Below are positions 1 through 7,582 of a stretch of 64,000 bases of DNA, in pieces (the stretch's first letter is position 1; each line of letters opens with the position of its first letter). Source of the stretch: an uncultured Collinsella sp. (GTDB taxonomy: Bacteria > Actinomycetota > Coriobacteriia > Coriobacteriales > Coriobacteriaceae); assembly GCA_902479065.1 (NCBI GenBank), contig CABSNM010000008.1, positions 6,383 to 70,382 of the forward strand, written 5' to 3'. The notes beneath the pieces were generated by a model, which worked only from the letters and a program-made list of their open reading frames with translations, had not been told where the DNA came from and did not search any database. The translations under genes and the position numbers were made by a program.

Positions 1-358
1 CGTTTACCACCATGGTTCCGTTGGTGGACGACAAGTCCTCGACGTGCCAGATATTTTGAGCATCGCACCAGATATGGGCATGGCGGGCCGAGACGTCGTC
101 GGTGATGCCGCCCTCCCCCGTTGCCAGCGCGCCGATCTCAACGCCTTCCTCACTCGGCTGAATCCAGCGCGGGACGCTCACCACGTAGCCGTTTTGCACG
201 CACAGCAGTCCCAGCGGATGCGCCGGCGCGACCTCGTGCTCGCCCGCGACCGAAGATGTGCTCAGCGAGCGCGGCGTCGACGTGTCGCCGCCACGGGTCG
301 CATGAGCGCGGCGGCTCGCCCGACTTGGAACTAAGGCGGGCGTGAGAGCAAACGGCAT
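1..358 (-). CDS. FHA-domain protein, partial (runs off left edge)
   Basis: The minus-strand frame is open from an ATG at 358 to the window edge. It encodes a C-terminal FHA region with the phosphothreonine-binding signatures SARHAHI and DLSSTNGT. Bases 1 to about 305 align with 6757 to about 7069, inside the FHA gene at 6641-7579, at clear but incomplete identity and with one in-frame 9-base gap. It is therefore a diverged paralogue and not an assembly duplicate. The N-terminal helical domain of the full gene is absent, so it is either a short FHA protein or a 5'-truncated remnant. No good ribosome binding site precedes the ATG. FHA domains bind phosphothreonine made by Ser/Thr kinases such as the one at 7583-9427. 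Confidence 0.55.
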   Translation of the reverse strand, partial: MPFALTPALVPSRASRRAHATRGGDTSTPRSLSTSSVAGEHEVAPAHPLGLLCVQNGYVVSVPRWIQPSEEGVEIGALATGEGGITDDVSARHAHIWCDAQNIWHVEDLSSTNGTMVVN

Positions 359-844
359 AGGGAACGAATCTTGCGGATGTACTCCTCGACGTCAGGCAGG
401 TAAGCCCCACGAAGTCACCGGGGAGGCCCAAGCGGCCCGGCACCACTTCCAGATTCTGACCAGGGCGAGTCGTTCGCCGGTGGCTGAAGGCTCGCTCCCA
501 CCCAAAAGGGGAGATTCGCGTTGTTCCCCAATCGCTCTCGCATCTTTCATTTTGCTCGAGGTGGGCTATAAAAACTTTCCTGGTGAAAGGCGGCGATTGG
601 TTTCCTTTCTTTCTAGAGGAGCGCGCCTGTAATCTGTTTTCATCCTAAATCAAGTTAAGATCGGACCTTCCAGAGGCAAGTCGACTCAAACTGCGAGGCT
701 CCATGTTGGAATAAAGAGCGCTGTCGAAGTGCCAACAACACAAAGCTTGCCAGTCTCAAATAGAACCTTTTGGGAGTCCGATTGGGCCGCACACCGAATC
801 CCCGCTGGTGGTTTTTTATAGCTGCGCAACAATAAACAAGGTTA
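359..844. other. Intergenic, no gene recognised
   Basis: No convincing coding frame or strong hairpin was seen. Composition shifts from GC-rich on the left to AT-rich from about position 540, which marks the left boundary of the RiPP island. A short minus-strand reading frame ending at 331 could be the C-terminus of a lost gene, but it has no recognisable family. Confidence 0.4.
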
Positions 845-874
845 GTGCCAGTCCAGCATGAAATTGAGGAACGT

Positions 875-2233
875 ATGCATTTTTTCTCAGTAAGTGATCG
901 TCGTTACTGCTTCGATGAGGTCACTCGCAATTGCTTTCAGGTTGACCAAGCATCAGAAGATGCGCTTCGCATATTTGAAGCATCGGGAAGAACGGTCAAC
1001 TCGAAGTTGCTAACAAAGTCACTTGCTGCGAAAGGCTACGACCAAACGACCATAGCAGAACTTGAAGACGACATTGATGAGTATCAACGATTGTCTGAGC
1101 GGACTTTCTTAACAAAAGACACGCCTCGAAAACTTAGATCCATCGAACTCCACGTTTCACATGCATGCAACCTTGGTTGTAGTTACTGTTTTGCCGGTAA
1201 AGGAGATTATGGAACGTCTCCTCTGCTGATGACAGACGAGATAGCCTTCAAGGCGGTCGACTACCTCGTCGCAAGTTCATCGGAAAACGAAACGCTTGCG
1301 ATCGTCTTTTTTGGTGGGGAACCCATGATTAACGAGCCGCTGATATGGAAAACGGTCGACTATTCAAAAAGAATATACCCCAATAGAAACTTTACCTATT
1401 CTATTACGACCAACGGAACGCTTTTGAATGACACTGCTGTGAATTCTTTCAAGGAGCACGGGTTTTCTGTTCTGATTAGTCTCGATGGTACAGGATGCAA
1501 GCACGATGCATCGCGCCCGTACAAGACGGGAGGCGGCTCTTTCTCCGATATCGACAAAAACGTTCGTCGTTTTTCCGAGTCGTTCCCCTTCGGCGCAAGA
1601 GCGACCTTAACAAATAATAACTGTAACCTTGTTGAAGACTATCTTCAGTTTAAAGAGATGGGCTTCAGAAGGATTTACTTCTCGCCCGTGAGCTCATTCG
1701 ATGAGAATATCAAACTCGACGAACACTCATTAAACAAAATCAGGGCGGGCCTAATAGATTTGGCGGATCAATATCTCAAACAGATTGATCAAGGGGAAAA
1801 GCCCTTGTTTAGAACATTGAAAACTGCAGTTGATTTGATTATGAGCAACAGGATCGCCTTTGTCGGATGCGGGGCTGGCAGGCGTTTTATTTCCGTGACT
1901 CCCGAAGGGGACGTATACCCCTGTCACAGGTTTGTCGGGATGACGCGATTCAAAATGGGCAACATCGTCACCGGAATTGACGAAACTAGGTATATTGAAA
2001 ACTGGAGTCAGGGTGTCGAAAAAAGAATTGACTGTACGGACTGTTGGGCTCGGTCTTTCTGTGGTGGGGGCTGTAGCTGGGAGGCTGCAGGCGAGCACGG
2101 CTACTTGCCCAAGAGTCTACACCCTGCATCATGTGAATATAGAAAAATGTGCTACGAGATGGCTTTTGACCTTATTTCCCGCCACTCATCTTCGCAGGAG
2201 AAAAATCAACGAGAAGCTACTGTATCGGAATAA
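875..2233 (+). CDS. Radical SAM/SPASM peptide maturase (ranthipeptide/sactipeptide type)
   Basis: This is a radical SAM enzyme predicted to install thioether links between Cys sulfur and backbone or side-chain carbons of the peptides encoded just downstream. The radical SAM cluster motif CNLGCSYC (CxxxCxxC) is present, followed by a FFGGEP box. The C-terminal SPASM region has CGAG, then YPCHRFVG, then CTDCWARSFCGGGC and a final CEYRKMC, which would hold two auxiliary [4Fe-4S] clusters. The CGAG-x-YPCHRFVG layout is typical of SCIFF and related six-Cys peptide maturases. The N-terminus (MHFFSVSDRRYCFDEVT) resembles the peptide-binding RRE-like start of that group. I chose ATG 875, which has GAGGAA upstream, over GTG 845, which lacks a good site. 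Composition is more AT-rich than the flanks, which suggests transfer. Confidence 0.9.
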   Translation: MHFFSVSDRRYCFDEVTRNCFQVDQASEDALRIFEASGRTVNSKLLTKSLAAKGYDQTTIAELEDDIDEYQRLSERTFLTKDTPRKLRSIELHVSHACNLGCSYCFAGKGDYGTSPLLMTDEIAFKAVDYLVASSSENETLAIVFFGGEPMINEPLIWKTVDYSKRIYPNRNFTYSITTNGTLLNDTAVNSFKEHGFSVLISLDGTGCKHDASRPYKTGGGSFSDIDKNVRRFSESFPFGARATLTNNNCNLVEDYLQFKEMGFRRIYFSPVSSFDENIKLDEHSLNKIRAGLIDLADQYLKQIDQGEKPLFRTLKTAVDLIMSNRIAFVGCGAGRRFISVTPEGDVYPCHRFVGMTRFKMGNIVTGIDETRYIENWSQGVEKRIDCTDCWARSFCGGGCSWEAAGEHGYLPKSLHPASCEYRKMCYEMAFDLISRHSSSQEKNQREATVSE

Positions 2234-2329
2234 GCGGTTCAGCGCATTGCTGTCACCATTGTGGAGGTGTTCGTTCTTCTGATTACCGTCTGTGAAGCTT
2301 ATTGCTACGTTCGCCGAAACCATTCTAGA

Positions 2330-2402
2330 AATATGGTGAACTAGACATCTTGGTTTGTTATACACAATATTGAGGTTTTTCTGCACTCAAAGGGAGGTAG
2401 TC
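2330..2402 (+). promoter_or_regulatory. Candidate promoter and RBS for precursor genes
   Basis: An extended -10-like TGTTATACA lies at 2356-2364 in a gap of about 170 bases after the maturase gene. No good -35 was seen. A strong ribosome binding site, AGGGAGGT, precedes the GTG at 2403. A separate promoter would let the precursors be made in excess over the enzyme, as is usual in RiPP loci. The promoter itself is weakly supported. Confidence 0.3.
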
Positions 2403-2606
2403 GTGAAGCATATTCATCCGATTAATCCAGGAAGTGGCGACGAGGCAGGCGTGAAGCCGATGTCTTTTGACTGCCTCTTGGGCATTACTGACATCTGTAC
2501 TGTTTATGATAAAGCAGATGGCTGTGGTGCATACGATTACTGCGACTATGACATGGATGGCGGCAGCATCTGCGTTGTAGATCACTGTGGCATTGATCAA
2601 ACGTAG
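2403..2606 (+). CDS. RiPP precursor peptide 1 (67 aa, Cys/Asp repeats)
   Basis: This short peptide starts at GTG with a strong Shine-Dalgarno sequence. The leader begins MKHIHPINPG. The core has six Cys at residues 24, 32, 41, 47, 57 and 62, each followed by an Asp two to five residues later (D30, D36, D45, D50, D60, D65). Two units are exact C-x3-D. Cys-x-x-x-Asp repeats are the substrate pattern of ranthipeptides of the freyrasin type, in which a radical SAM enzyme links Cys sulfur to a carbon of the Asp side chain. It is paralogous to the peptide at 2637-2816. The mature form and the cleavage site are unknown. Confidence 0.85.
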   Translation: MKHIHPINPGSGDEAGVKPMSFDCLLGITDICTVYDKADGCGAYDYCDYDMDGGSICVVDHCGIDQT

Positions 2607-2636
2607 TCTCTAATTGGATTAAGGTGAGGAGCTGTT

Positions 2637-2816
2637 ATGAAGCATATCCATCCTGTTGGTTCAAATGAACATCCTCCCGTTGAGCCTTGTTGTCTTGGAG
2701 TTGATATATGCAATTTTTACGACATCGCCGAGTGCCCTGTTGCGGATTGGTGCTATGTCGATAAAGAATCAAGCTGTGTTTTGCCAGCAGATTGGTGCGA
2801 TCCAGTTGACGAGTAG
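2637..2816 (+). CDS. RiPP precursor peptide 2 (59 aa, Cys/Asp repeats)
   Basis: This ATG-started peptide has a GGTGAGGAG ribosome binding site and lies 30 bases after precursor 1. It shares the leader MKHIHP and the blocks CLG, DIC..YD and DWC. Seven Cys lie at residues 18, 19, 25, 33, 39, 47 and 54. The last six are each followed by an Asp (D23, D29, D37, D42, D52, D58), four of them in exact C-x3-D spacing. The leader is shorter than in precursor 1 and the core sequence differs apart from the Cys/Asp frame. This fits two products of one maturase or a two-peptide system. Confidence 0.85.
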   Translation: MKHIHPVGSNEHPPVEPCCLGVDICNFYDIAECPVADWCYVDKESSCVLPADWCDPVDE

Positions 2817-2894
2817 TTTTGTGGCTAGGAACTATTTGGTCCAATTCAGAATAAGATGGGAACAAATACCAAAATCTCGTGTCTGGGAGGAGTT

Positions 2895-3002
2895 ATGCCA
2901 TTATTGCAAGGTCTCGTTGGATTAGCCTTTATACTTGCGTTATATCTGGCACCTTTTTTAATTCTATTCTTCATTATCCGACTCTTTCTTCGGAGAAAAT
3001 AG
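2895..3002 (+). CDS. Small single-span membrane peptide (35 aa)
   Basis: The peptide is a single hydrophobic helix (about residues 6 to 29) ending in the basic tail RLFLRRK. ATG 2895 has an ideal GGGAGGAG site. An in-frame ATG at 2856 has none. It follows the two precursor genes in the same direction, so an immunity, export-helper or membrane-targeting role is possible. That role is inference from position only. I know of no named family. Confidence 0.6.
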   Translation: MPLLQGLVGLAFILALYLAPFLILFFIIRLFLRRK

Positions 3003-3067
3003 GAGTGTCACGCAAACATTAGCGTAGCTTTCTTCCAATATGAGCCGAGCATTGGCAAGTGGAATAA

Positions 3068-3110
3068 GAAGCCCGACCGTTCGCCACATGAAAGTGATCG
3101 GACGGGCTTC
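3068..3110 (+). terminator. Hairpin after the RiPP peptide genes
   Basis: GAAGCCCG at 3068-3075 pairs with CGGGCTTC ending at 3110, with one internal mismatch before a further CCG/CGG pairing. A short T-rich run follows. It probably ends the transcript of the precursor genes. Confidence 0.5.
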
Positions 3111-3205
3111 TCTATTTAACCCGGGCCGCCACCCATAGCGGCTTTCCAAGCGTATTCTCAGTGCAAAGCAATCGTCAGTTTAATCCTATGCGCTGATACC
3201 GCATT

Positions 3206-3331
3206 TCATTTGTTCGGCTCGAATTCTACGGCCTGGCAACCCTCGCACTCTCCGGCAAATGGATTGAACGCGAAGGCAGAGATGATGTGTGCGTGGACAT
3301 CGAGGCTGCTGTAGGCAACATACTGGGACAT
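3206..3331 (-). pseudogene. IS110-family transposase, N-terminal remnant
   Basis: A 41-codon minus-strand frame reads MSQYVAYSSLDVHAHII followed by AFNPFAGE. This matches the usual start of IS110-type recombinases, where the Asp of the LDVHA motif is the first catalytic residue of the DEDD set. The frame then stops and the rest of the enzyme is missing. It lies between the RiPP peptide genes and the exporter, so transposition may have helped assemble this locus. Identification is by eye from a short segment. Confidence 0.4.
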
Positions 3332-3554
3332 GGACCCCCGCTGCGCGTGGTATGCGGCCCGGCATATTCATTGCCGTCCAACCCCGTGTAGTTGCAGCAA
3401 AGGGTGGAACCTCAATGCTCAGCTCATGTTGTCCGTGGGACACGAGAATCGTAAGTACACTTTGGTGCGATTCTCACGCTGATACTGAGCCACCTGGAAT
3501 AAGATACGTCGCGACAACACTTCGCTTCACCTCTGTCTCGACAAGATGACGTAG

Positions 3555-3572
3555 ACTAAAGTTTCCTTTAGT
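3555..3572. repeat. Perfect 7-bp inverted repeat
   Basis: ACTAAAG, four bases, then CTTTAGT. It lies about 130 bases beyond the 3' end of the exporter gene, which is read toward lower coordinates. It may be a small operator or part of a terminator. No T-run supports the latter. Confidence 0.35.
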
Positions 3573-3702
3573 AAGAGAACGAGAACTATATCTGAAAGCG
3601 TTGCGATGGCGTGAAGGCACCGAGTCCGAACCGCCTGAATGCTACGTGCATCTGCATCGCCTTTTTGTTATCTCTGCCAGTTGGGTAGCACTACACTTGT
3701 CA

Positions 3703-5355
3703 TCATTTACCCTGGTACATGCTGCCTAAATCCACTACCCCTTCTACCGCGCCGACCATCTCGTCATCGTGAGAGACAACGATGATCAGCTGGCTTTGCT
3801 TGTTGCGCTTAACATAGGCCGCAAGCTCGGCGCGGCTTACAGCGTCTAACCCAGTCGTGGGCTCGTCGAGTACCAAAACTGACGACTTGCGTGAAATCGC
3901 CGACCATAAGTACACTCGGCGCAGCTCACCGCCCGAAAGCGCGGAGCAACGTTTCCCGAGCAACTCCTTCACGCTGTTTTCCAGCGAAAGTAGGCCATCT
4001 ACACCCCGGTGATAGGAAGAAAAGGGCGTGTCGAAATACTCTAACAGCTCTTTCACCGTTTCGTCCGGCGCGAAGCACGACTGTGGGCAGCACGATATCT
4101 CTCTCGCACGTATGTAATCCAAGTCGCATTCTTCGATTGGCACGCCGTTGTATTTTACTTTGCCTTTCGATGAGTATAGCCCGAGCATCAAGTAAAGAAG
4201 TGACGTCTTGCCTCTTCCGTTTTCCCCAACTATGCAATATGTACCAGGACCGGAAAACTTGAAAGAAAACCCGCCAAGGACCTCTCGGACAGATCCGTCT
4301 GGAAGGGCAACCGAGAATTCCAAATCAGATACCGAAATGTCATTTATTTCATCGAGTTTAGCTAAATCGGTCCGATTCCACCCCGATCTCTCCTTTTCTC
4401 TCGTCGCGATAGCCGTCCTATCCCATGATGCTTTGGCATCTTGATAGGATTTGAACAATGACATCATACTTTTCAAAGTCTTAAAGAGAACCGCGAAGTA
4501 TGTACCGATGATAGTGTACTCGCCTATTGACATAGTTCCGTTAATGATTCGTACTCCGGAAACAACAAGTATCACCGCTTGAAACAACGCTGCGAAAAGA
4601 CCATCGAGCGATGTCAGAGAATATGATAGCTTTCCGGAGCGCAAAACTTTGGGAAAATAGCTCTTAAACCCAGCGTCGAGCGCTTGTTCGCTCTTGCCGT
4701 ACGAAGATGTCAGTTGAATGTTGAGAATCTGATTAAGCTGCGATGCAATTGCGGCGTAAAAGGCGCTGTCCGCCTCTTTCTTCTCATACGTGACCCTATA
4801 CAAAAGTTTCCTCAACCCAGTAATTACACAGAAATACACGATGAGGAGAATGATGGAAAACACCGCGAGAGTTGAATCAATTGACCATATGATAAGCAAT
4901 ACGATGGGAATGGCTACAATGGACAGCGGCGCACTGATAAAATTCGCCAAAACGAAGGATGAGACCACGCTGGAGTCGGAAATAATCCGTTGCGTTGTAT
5001 AGGCTGGATCGATGGTCCGACTCACCAAGTAATCGTCTCTTTCAAAACGCAAGACGGCCTCCCTGAGAAGATCAAAGGAAAGTCTCGTGGTTATGCGAAT
5101 GGAAAGTGTTCCTGCAAAATAAGTAAAGAGGGTGGAGAAAACTCCTATTGACGCAACCAGGAGCGCGAAGAGTACGGCGTCTCTTTCGCTGCGGTTACCG
5201 AGAAGAAAATCTAAGAATTTCCCGTTCACGTATGGCATGGCATAGGAGAGAGCGGTTCCAATCACCGTGATAGCAATGAAGACGAAAGCCCCTTTTGCTC
5301 TGATGAACCTCGAGAGAACGCATCGAATCAAGGAAGGCCCCAATCTACCCGCCAC
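3703..5355 (-). CDS. ABC exporter, fused membrane and ATPase domains (550 aa)
   Basis: This is a half-size ABC exporter of the ABCB/lipid-peptide exporter type. Residues about 20-300 hold the hydrophobic transmembrane region. Residues about 340-550 hold the ATPase, with Walker A GENGRGKTS, signature LSGGE, Walker B VLVLDEPT and H-loop VVSHDDE. There is no N-terminal C39 peptidase, so leader removal must be done elsewhere. The start is GTG 5355. The site upstream is poor, and TTG at codon 5 is an alternative. It is convergent with the maturase and precursor genes. Export of the modified peptides, or self-immunity, is the likely job, inferred from context. Confidence 0.85.
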   Translation of the reverse strand: MAGRLGPSLIRCVLSRFIRAKGAFVFIAITVIGTALSYAMPYVNGKFLDFLLGNRSERDAVLFALLVASIGVFSTLFTYFAGTLSIRITTRLSFDLLREAVLRFERDDYLVSRTIDPAYTTQRIISDSSVVSSFVLANFISAPLSIVAIPIVLLIIWSIDSTLAVFSIILLIVYFCVITGLRKLLYRVTYEKKEADSAFYAAIASQLNQILNIQLTSSYGKSEQALDAGFKSYFPKVLRSGKLSYSLTSLDGLFAALFQAVILVVSGVRIINGTMSIGEYTIIGTYFAVLFKTLKSMMSLFKSYQDAKASWDRTAIATREKERSGWNRTDLAKLDEINDISVSDLEFSVALPDGSVREVLGGFSFKFSGPGTYCIVGENGRGKTSLLYLMLGLYSSKGKVKYNGVPIEECDLDYIRAREISCCPQSCFAPDETVKELLEYFDTPFSSYHRGVDGLLSLENSVKELLGKRCSALSGGELRRVYLWSAISRKSSVLVLDEPTTGLDAVSRAELAAYVKRNKQSQLIIVVSHDDEMVGAVEGVVDLGSMYQGK

Positions 5356-5501
5356 AAAACATCAATCACTGATACCTTACACCTCAACACAACAGGAGCG
5401 AAGATTTGCCAATGAGACTGCTTTAAGATTGCCTTGGGCCAATACGATCTCAAGCTCTTCCTACAAGAGAGTCGGAATCGGACATCTCCTCCGACGAACC
5501 T

Positions 5502-5545
5502 GGCAATCGGGCGGTTGAAATATCTTTTTCAACCGCCCGATTGCC
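5502..5545. terminator. 19-bp perfect inverted repeat (strong hairpin)
   Basis: The arms at 5502-5520 and 5527-5545 pair perfectly with a six-base loop. No clear T-run follows on either strand. It sits about 150 bases before the exporter start on the minus strand and could end the transcript of the decayed methyltransferase gene or attenuate exporter expression. Confidence 0.55.
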
Positions 5546-5670
5546 ACAATAGATTTGAGCATCCGCCCACAAACGTCCGCGTTTTATACCCATCAAATCC
5601 TTTGCCTTTTGTCGTCTAGACTAGAAAAATCGCTCGAAATAACGCAACCGGCCTGCTCGCTTGAAGAAAC

Positions 5671-6371
5671 CTAAGCCCGTAACGTAGATGTGCAAACTTC
5701 CGAAACGCCTTGCGCGGCATAGTGCGTATAAACTTCGTCAACCGCCTCAGAAATATCTGAGTATCGCGCCGGGTCAAAAGCATACGATGTCGCAGCTATA
5801 CCCTGCACCCATTCGGAACGCGGATTAATTGAATAGCCACACAGCATCATCATACATGCATCTAGACCTGATTTCCCAAGTATCCGACGTATTGATGAGA
5901 GCATCGCGGGTCGCCCCTGCACCATCGTCGTCACCCCTATTAGCAGTATTTACCGTTTTTCTCTAAATGCGTATCGCCACCCTTAAGAATACGAAGTGTT
6001 TTATCCAGACCCGATTGTCCTCCATCTCAAACGAAGGGATAAGGAATCTCATCCGGAATCGGCAGTAACGGAGGATTCACAACGACAAGCGAAAAACATG
6101 AGTCATCTCTCAGAGGGGAGTAAAGGCTCCCCTCAAGCACCCTAGTTTCGTCATCCAAAGAGTTGATGGCAGTGTTTTTCTTACAAAGGTCGACAACAAA
6201 AGGGTTGATTTCTACAGATGTTACATCCATGCCACAGTTGGTAAGTATCAGGCCCTGTATTCTGGGGCCAGAACACAAATCGAGAGCCTTCCGTGCGCTC
6301 TGCGGTGTAAGGCGCCAATCTCAGCAAATCTGTCCCACAATACTGCGCTGAAGAACAAGACGGAACCCCTG
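5671..6371 (-). pseudogene. SAM-dependent methyltransferase, decayed
   Basis: Reading the minus strand across frames recovers a class I methyltransferase. An upstream stretch reads GTDLLRLAPYT in one frame. After a frameshift comes LTPQSARKALDLCSGP (motif I, SAM binding), later VVVNPPLLPIP (NPPL catalytic-type motif). An in-frame TGA follows PYPFV, then DGGQSGLDKTLRILKG, more stops, and a C-terminal stretch ending at 5671. At least one frameshift and several stop codons make it non-functional. It may once have modified a small molecule or peptide made by the neighbouring locus. That link is speculative. Confidence 0.6.
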
Positions 6372-6571
6372 AGCCAAACTCCCCTATACCTTATTAAGGC
6401 TAAGACAGGCAAGTTCACGCACCCGGCATATTCCAGAATAACATCCTATTGTTTTAGATGCTCTACAAGCATGAACAGCCGCGAATCGGAAAGATCTTCT
6501 AGTTTCGCCCCGACTGACCGCCAAGGGCAAAAATGGTCCCTCCATCCCCGGGCGACTGGCTCTGGCGCGCC

Positions 6572-6640
6572 AAGGAGTGTCCCAAAGTGCCGGCAGGAAA
6601 GGAACGTCCCTATCTGCCGGCTAACGTCCCTATCTGCCGG
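6572..6640. repeat. Palindromic interspersed repeat, copy 1
   Basis: It begins AAGGAGTGTCCCAAAGTGCC and contains GCCGGCAG...CTGCCGGC, able to form a hairpin. It ends with two tandem copies of a 21-base unit starting AACGTCCC. The first 38 bases recur at 62850-62888, where an IS110-family element follows. It lies just beyond the stop of the FHA gene at 6641. Confidence 0.65.
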
Positions 6641-7579
6641 CTAGAGGGCACCGAAGAGGATGGCGTAGGTAGTGGATTCGCCGAGCTTGAGCTCGTCGCC
6701 GGGATTGAGTTGGGCGGAACGGCCGGGCTCGACCTGAATGCAGACGCGCGTGGCCCCGTTTACCACCACGGTTCCGTTGGTGGACGACAAGTCCTCGACG
6801 TGCCAGATATTTTGAGCATCGCACCAGATATGGGCATGGCGGGCCGAGACATCGTCGCCGACGTCGGTAATATCGCCCTCACCAGTGGCCAGCGCGCCAA
6901 TCTCAACACCCTGCTCGCTCGGCTGAATCCAGCGCGGGGCGCTCACGACAAAACTGTTTTGTACGCGCAGCAAGCCCAAGGGGTGCGCCGGGGCGGGTTC
7001 GCGTTCGCCCGCGGTCATCGACATGCCAAGCGAACGCGGCGTGGAGGTGCCTCCGCCACAGGTCGCGTGCGCGTAGTCGATGGCATAGTTCACCGAGGAC
7101 CGCACATCCGCCGAACAACCGACGGCGACAAACAGCACCAGCACGGCCTCGGCGCGCTCGGCGGGCATGAGTTCCGCCGCCTGGGACAGGCGATCGAGCG
7201 CGTTGCGATAGAGATTCGTGTCCTGGTGGCACTCTTCGAGCGCGCGTACCATCGGTTCACCTGCAGGGCCGCACACCATATTGATCACAGCCGTGGAGTC
7301 CATGGGATTGCGCTGGCGCAGGGCCAGTTGCGACATAATACGCGCAGCCGAGGTACCGTATTCGGCAAAGTAGCGCTGCTGAAGCGTGCCGACCGGCGCG
7401 CGAACGATAAAGCGGGAAACCCAAGAGCGATCGGCGGCTCGGCTCTGCGGGCTGCGGCCGTCGGCGAGCGGACGGGACGAAAGCACCAAGCCGCACAGCT
7501 CGATATGGCTCAGATGCGCCGCGCGCTTAAAGATGTCAAACATGGCCCCGCATGGGGTGAGCTCAACTTGAGATGCCAT
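6641..7579 (-). CDS. FHA-domain signalling protein (312 aa)
   Basis: The C-terminal third (about residues 215-312) is an FHA domain with SARHAHI and DLSSTNGT, the signatures for binding phosphothreonine. The N-terminal 200 residues look mostly helical and match no family I can name. ATG 7579 has the site AAGGAGG. It lies three bases after the stop of the kinase gene at 7583-9427, so the two are co-transcribed and the FHA protein is probably a target or adaptor of that kinase. A diverged copy of its C-terminal half lies at 1-358. Confidence 0.8.
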   Translation of the reverse strand: MASQVELTPCGAMFDIFKRAAHLSHIELCGLVLSSRPLADGRSPQSRAADRSWVSRFIVRAPVGTLQQRYFAEYGTSAARIMSQLALRQRNPMDSTAVINMVCGPAGEPMVRALEECHQDTNLYRNALDRLSQAAELMPAERAEAVLVLFVAVGCSADVRSSVNYAIDYAHATCGGGTSTPRSLGMSMTAGEREPAPAHPLGLLRVQNSFVVSAPRWIQPSEQGVEIGALATGEGDITDVGDDVSARHAHIWCDAQNIWHVEDLSSTNGTVVVNGATRVCIQVEPGRSAQLNPGDELKLGESTTYAILFGAL

Positions 7580-7582
7580 GAC

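Noticed and set aside
3289..3549. Plus-strand open frame of 86 codons beyond the 3' end of the exporter gene.
   Set aside because: No ribosome binding site or family. The minus strand there reads as an IS110 remnant.
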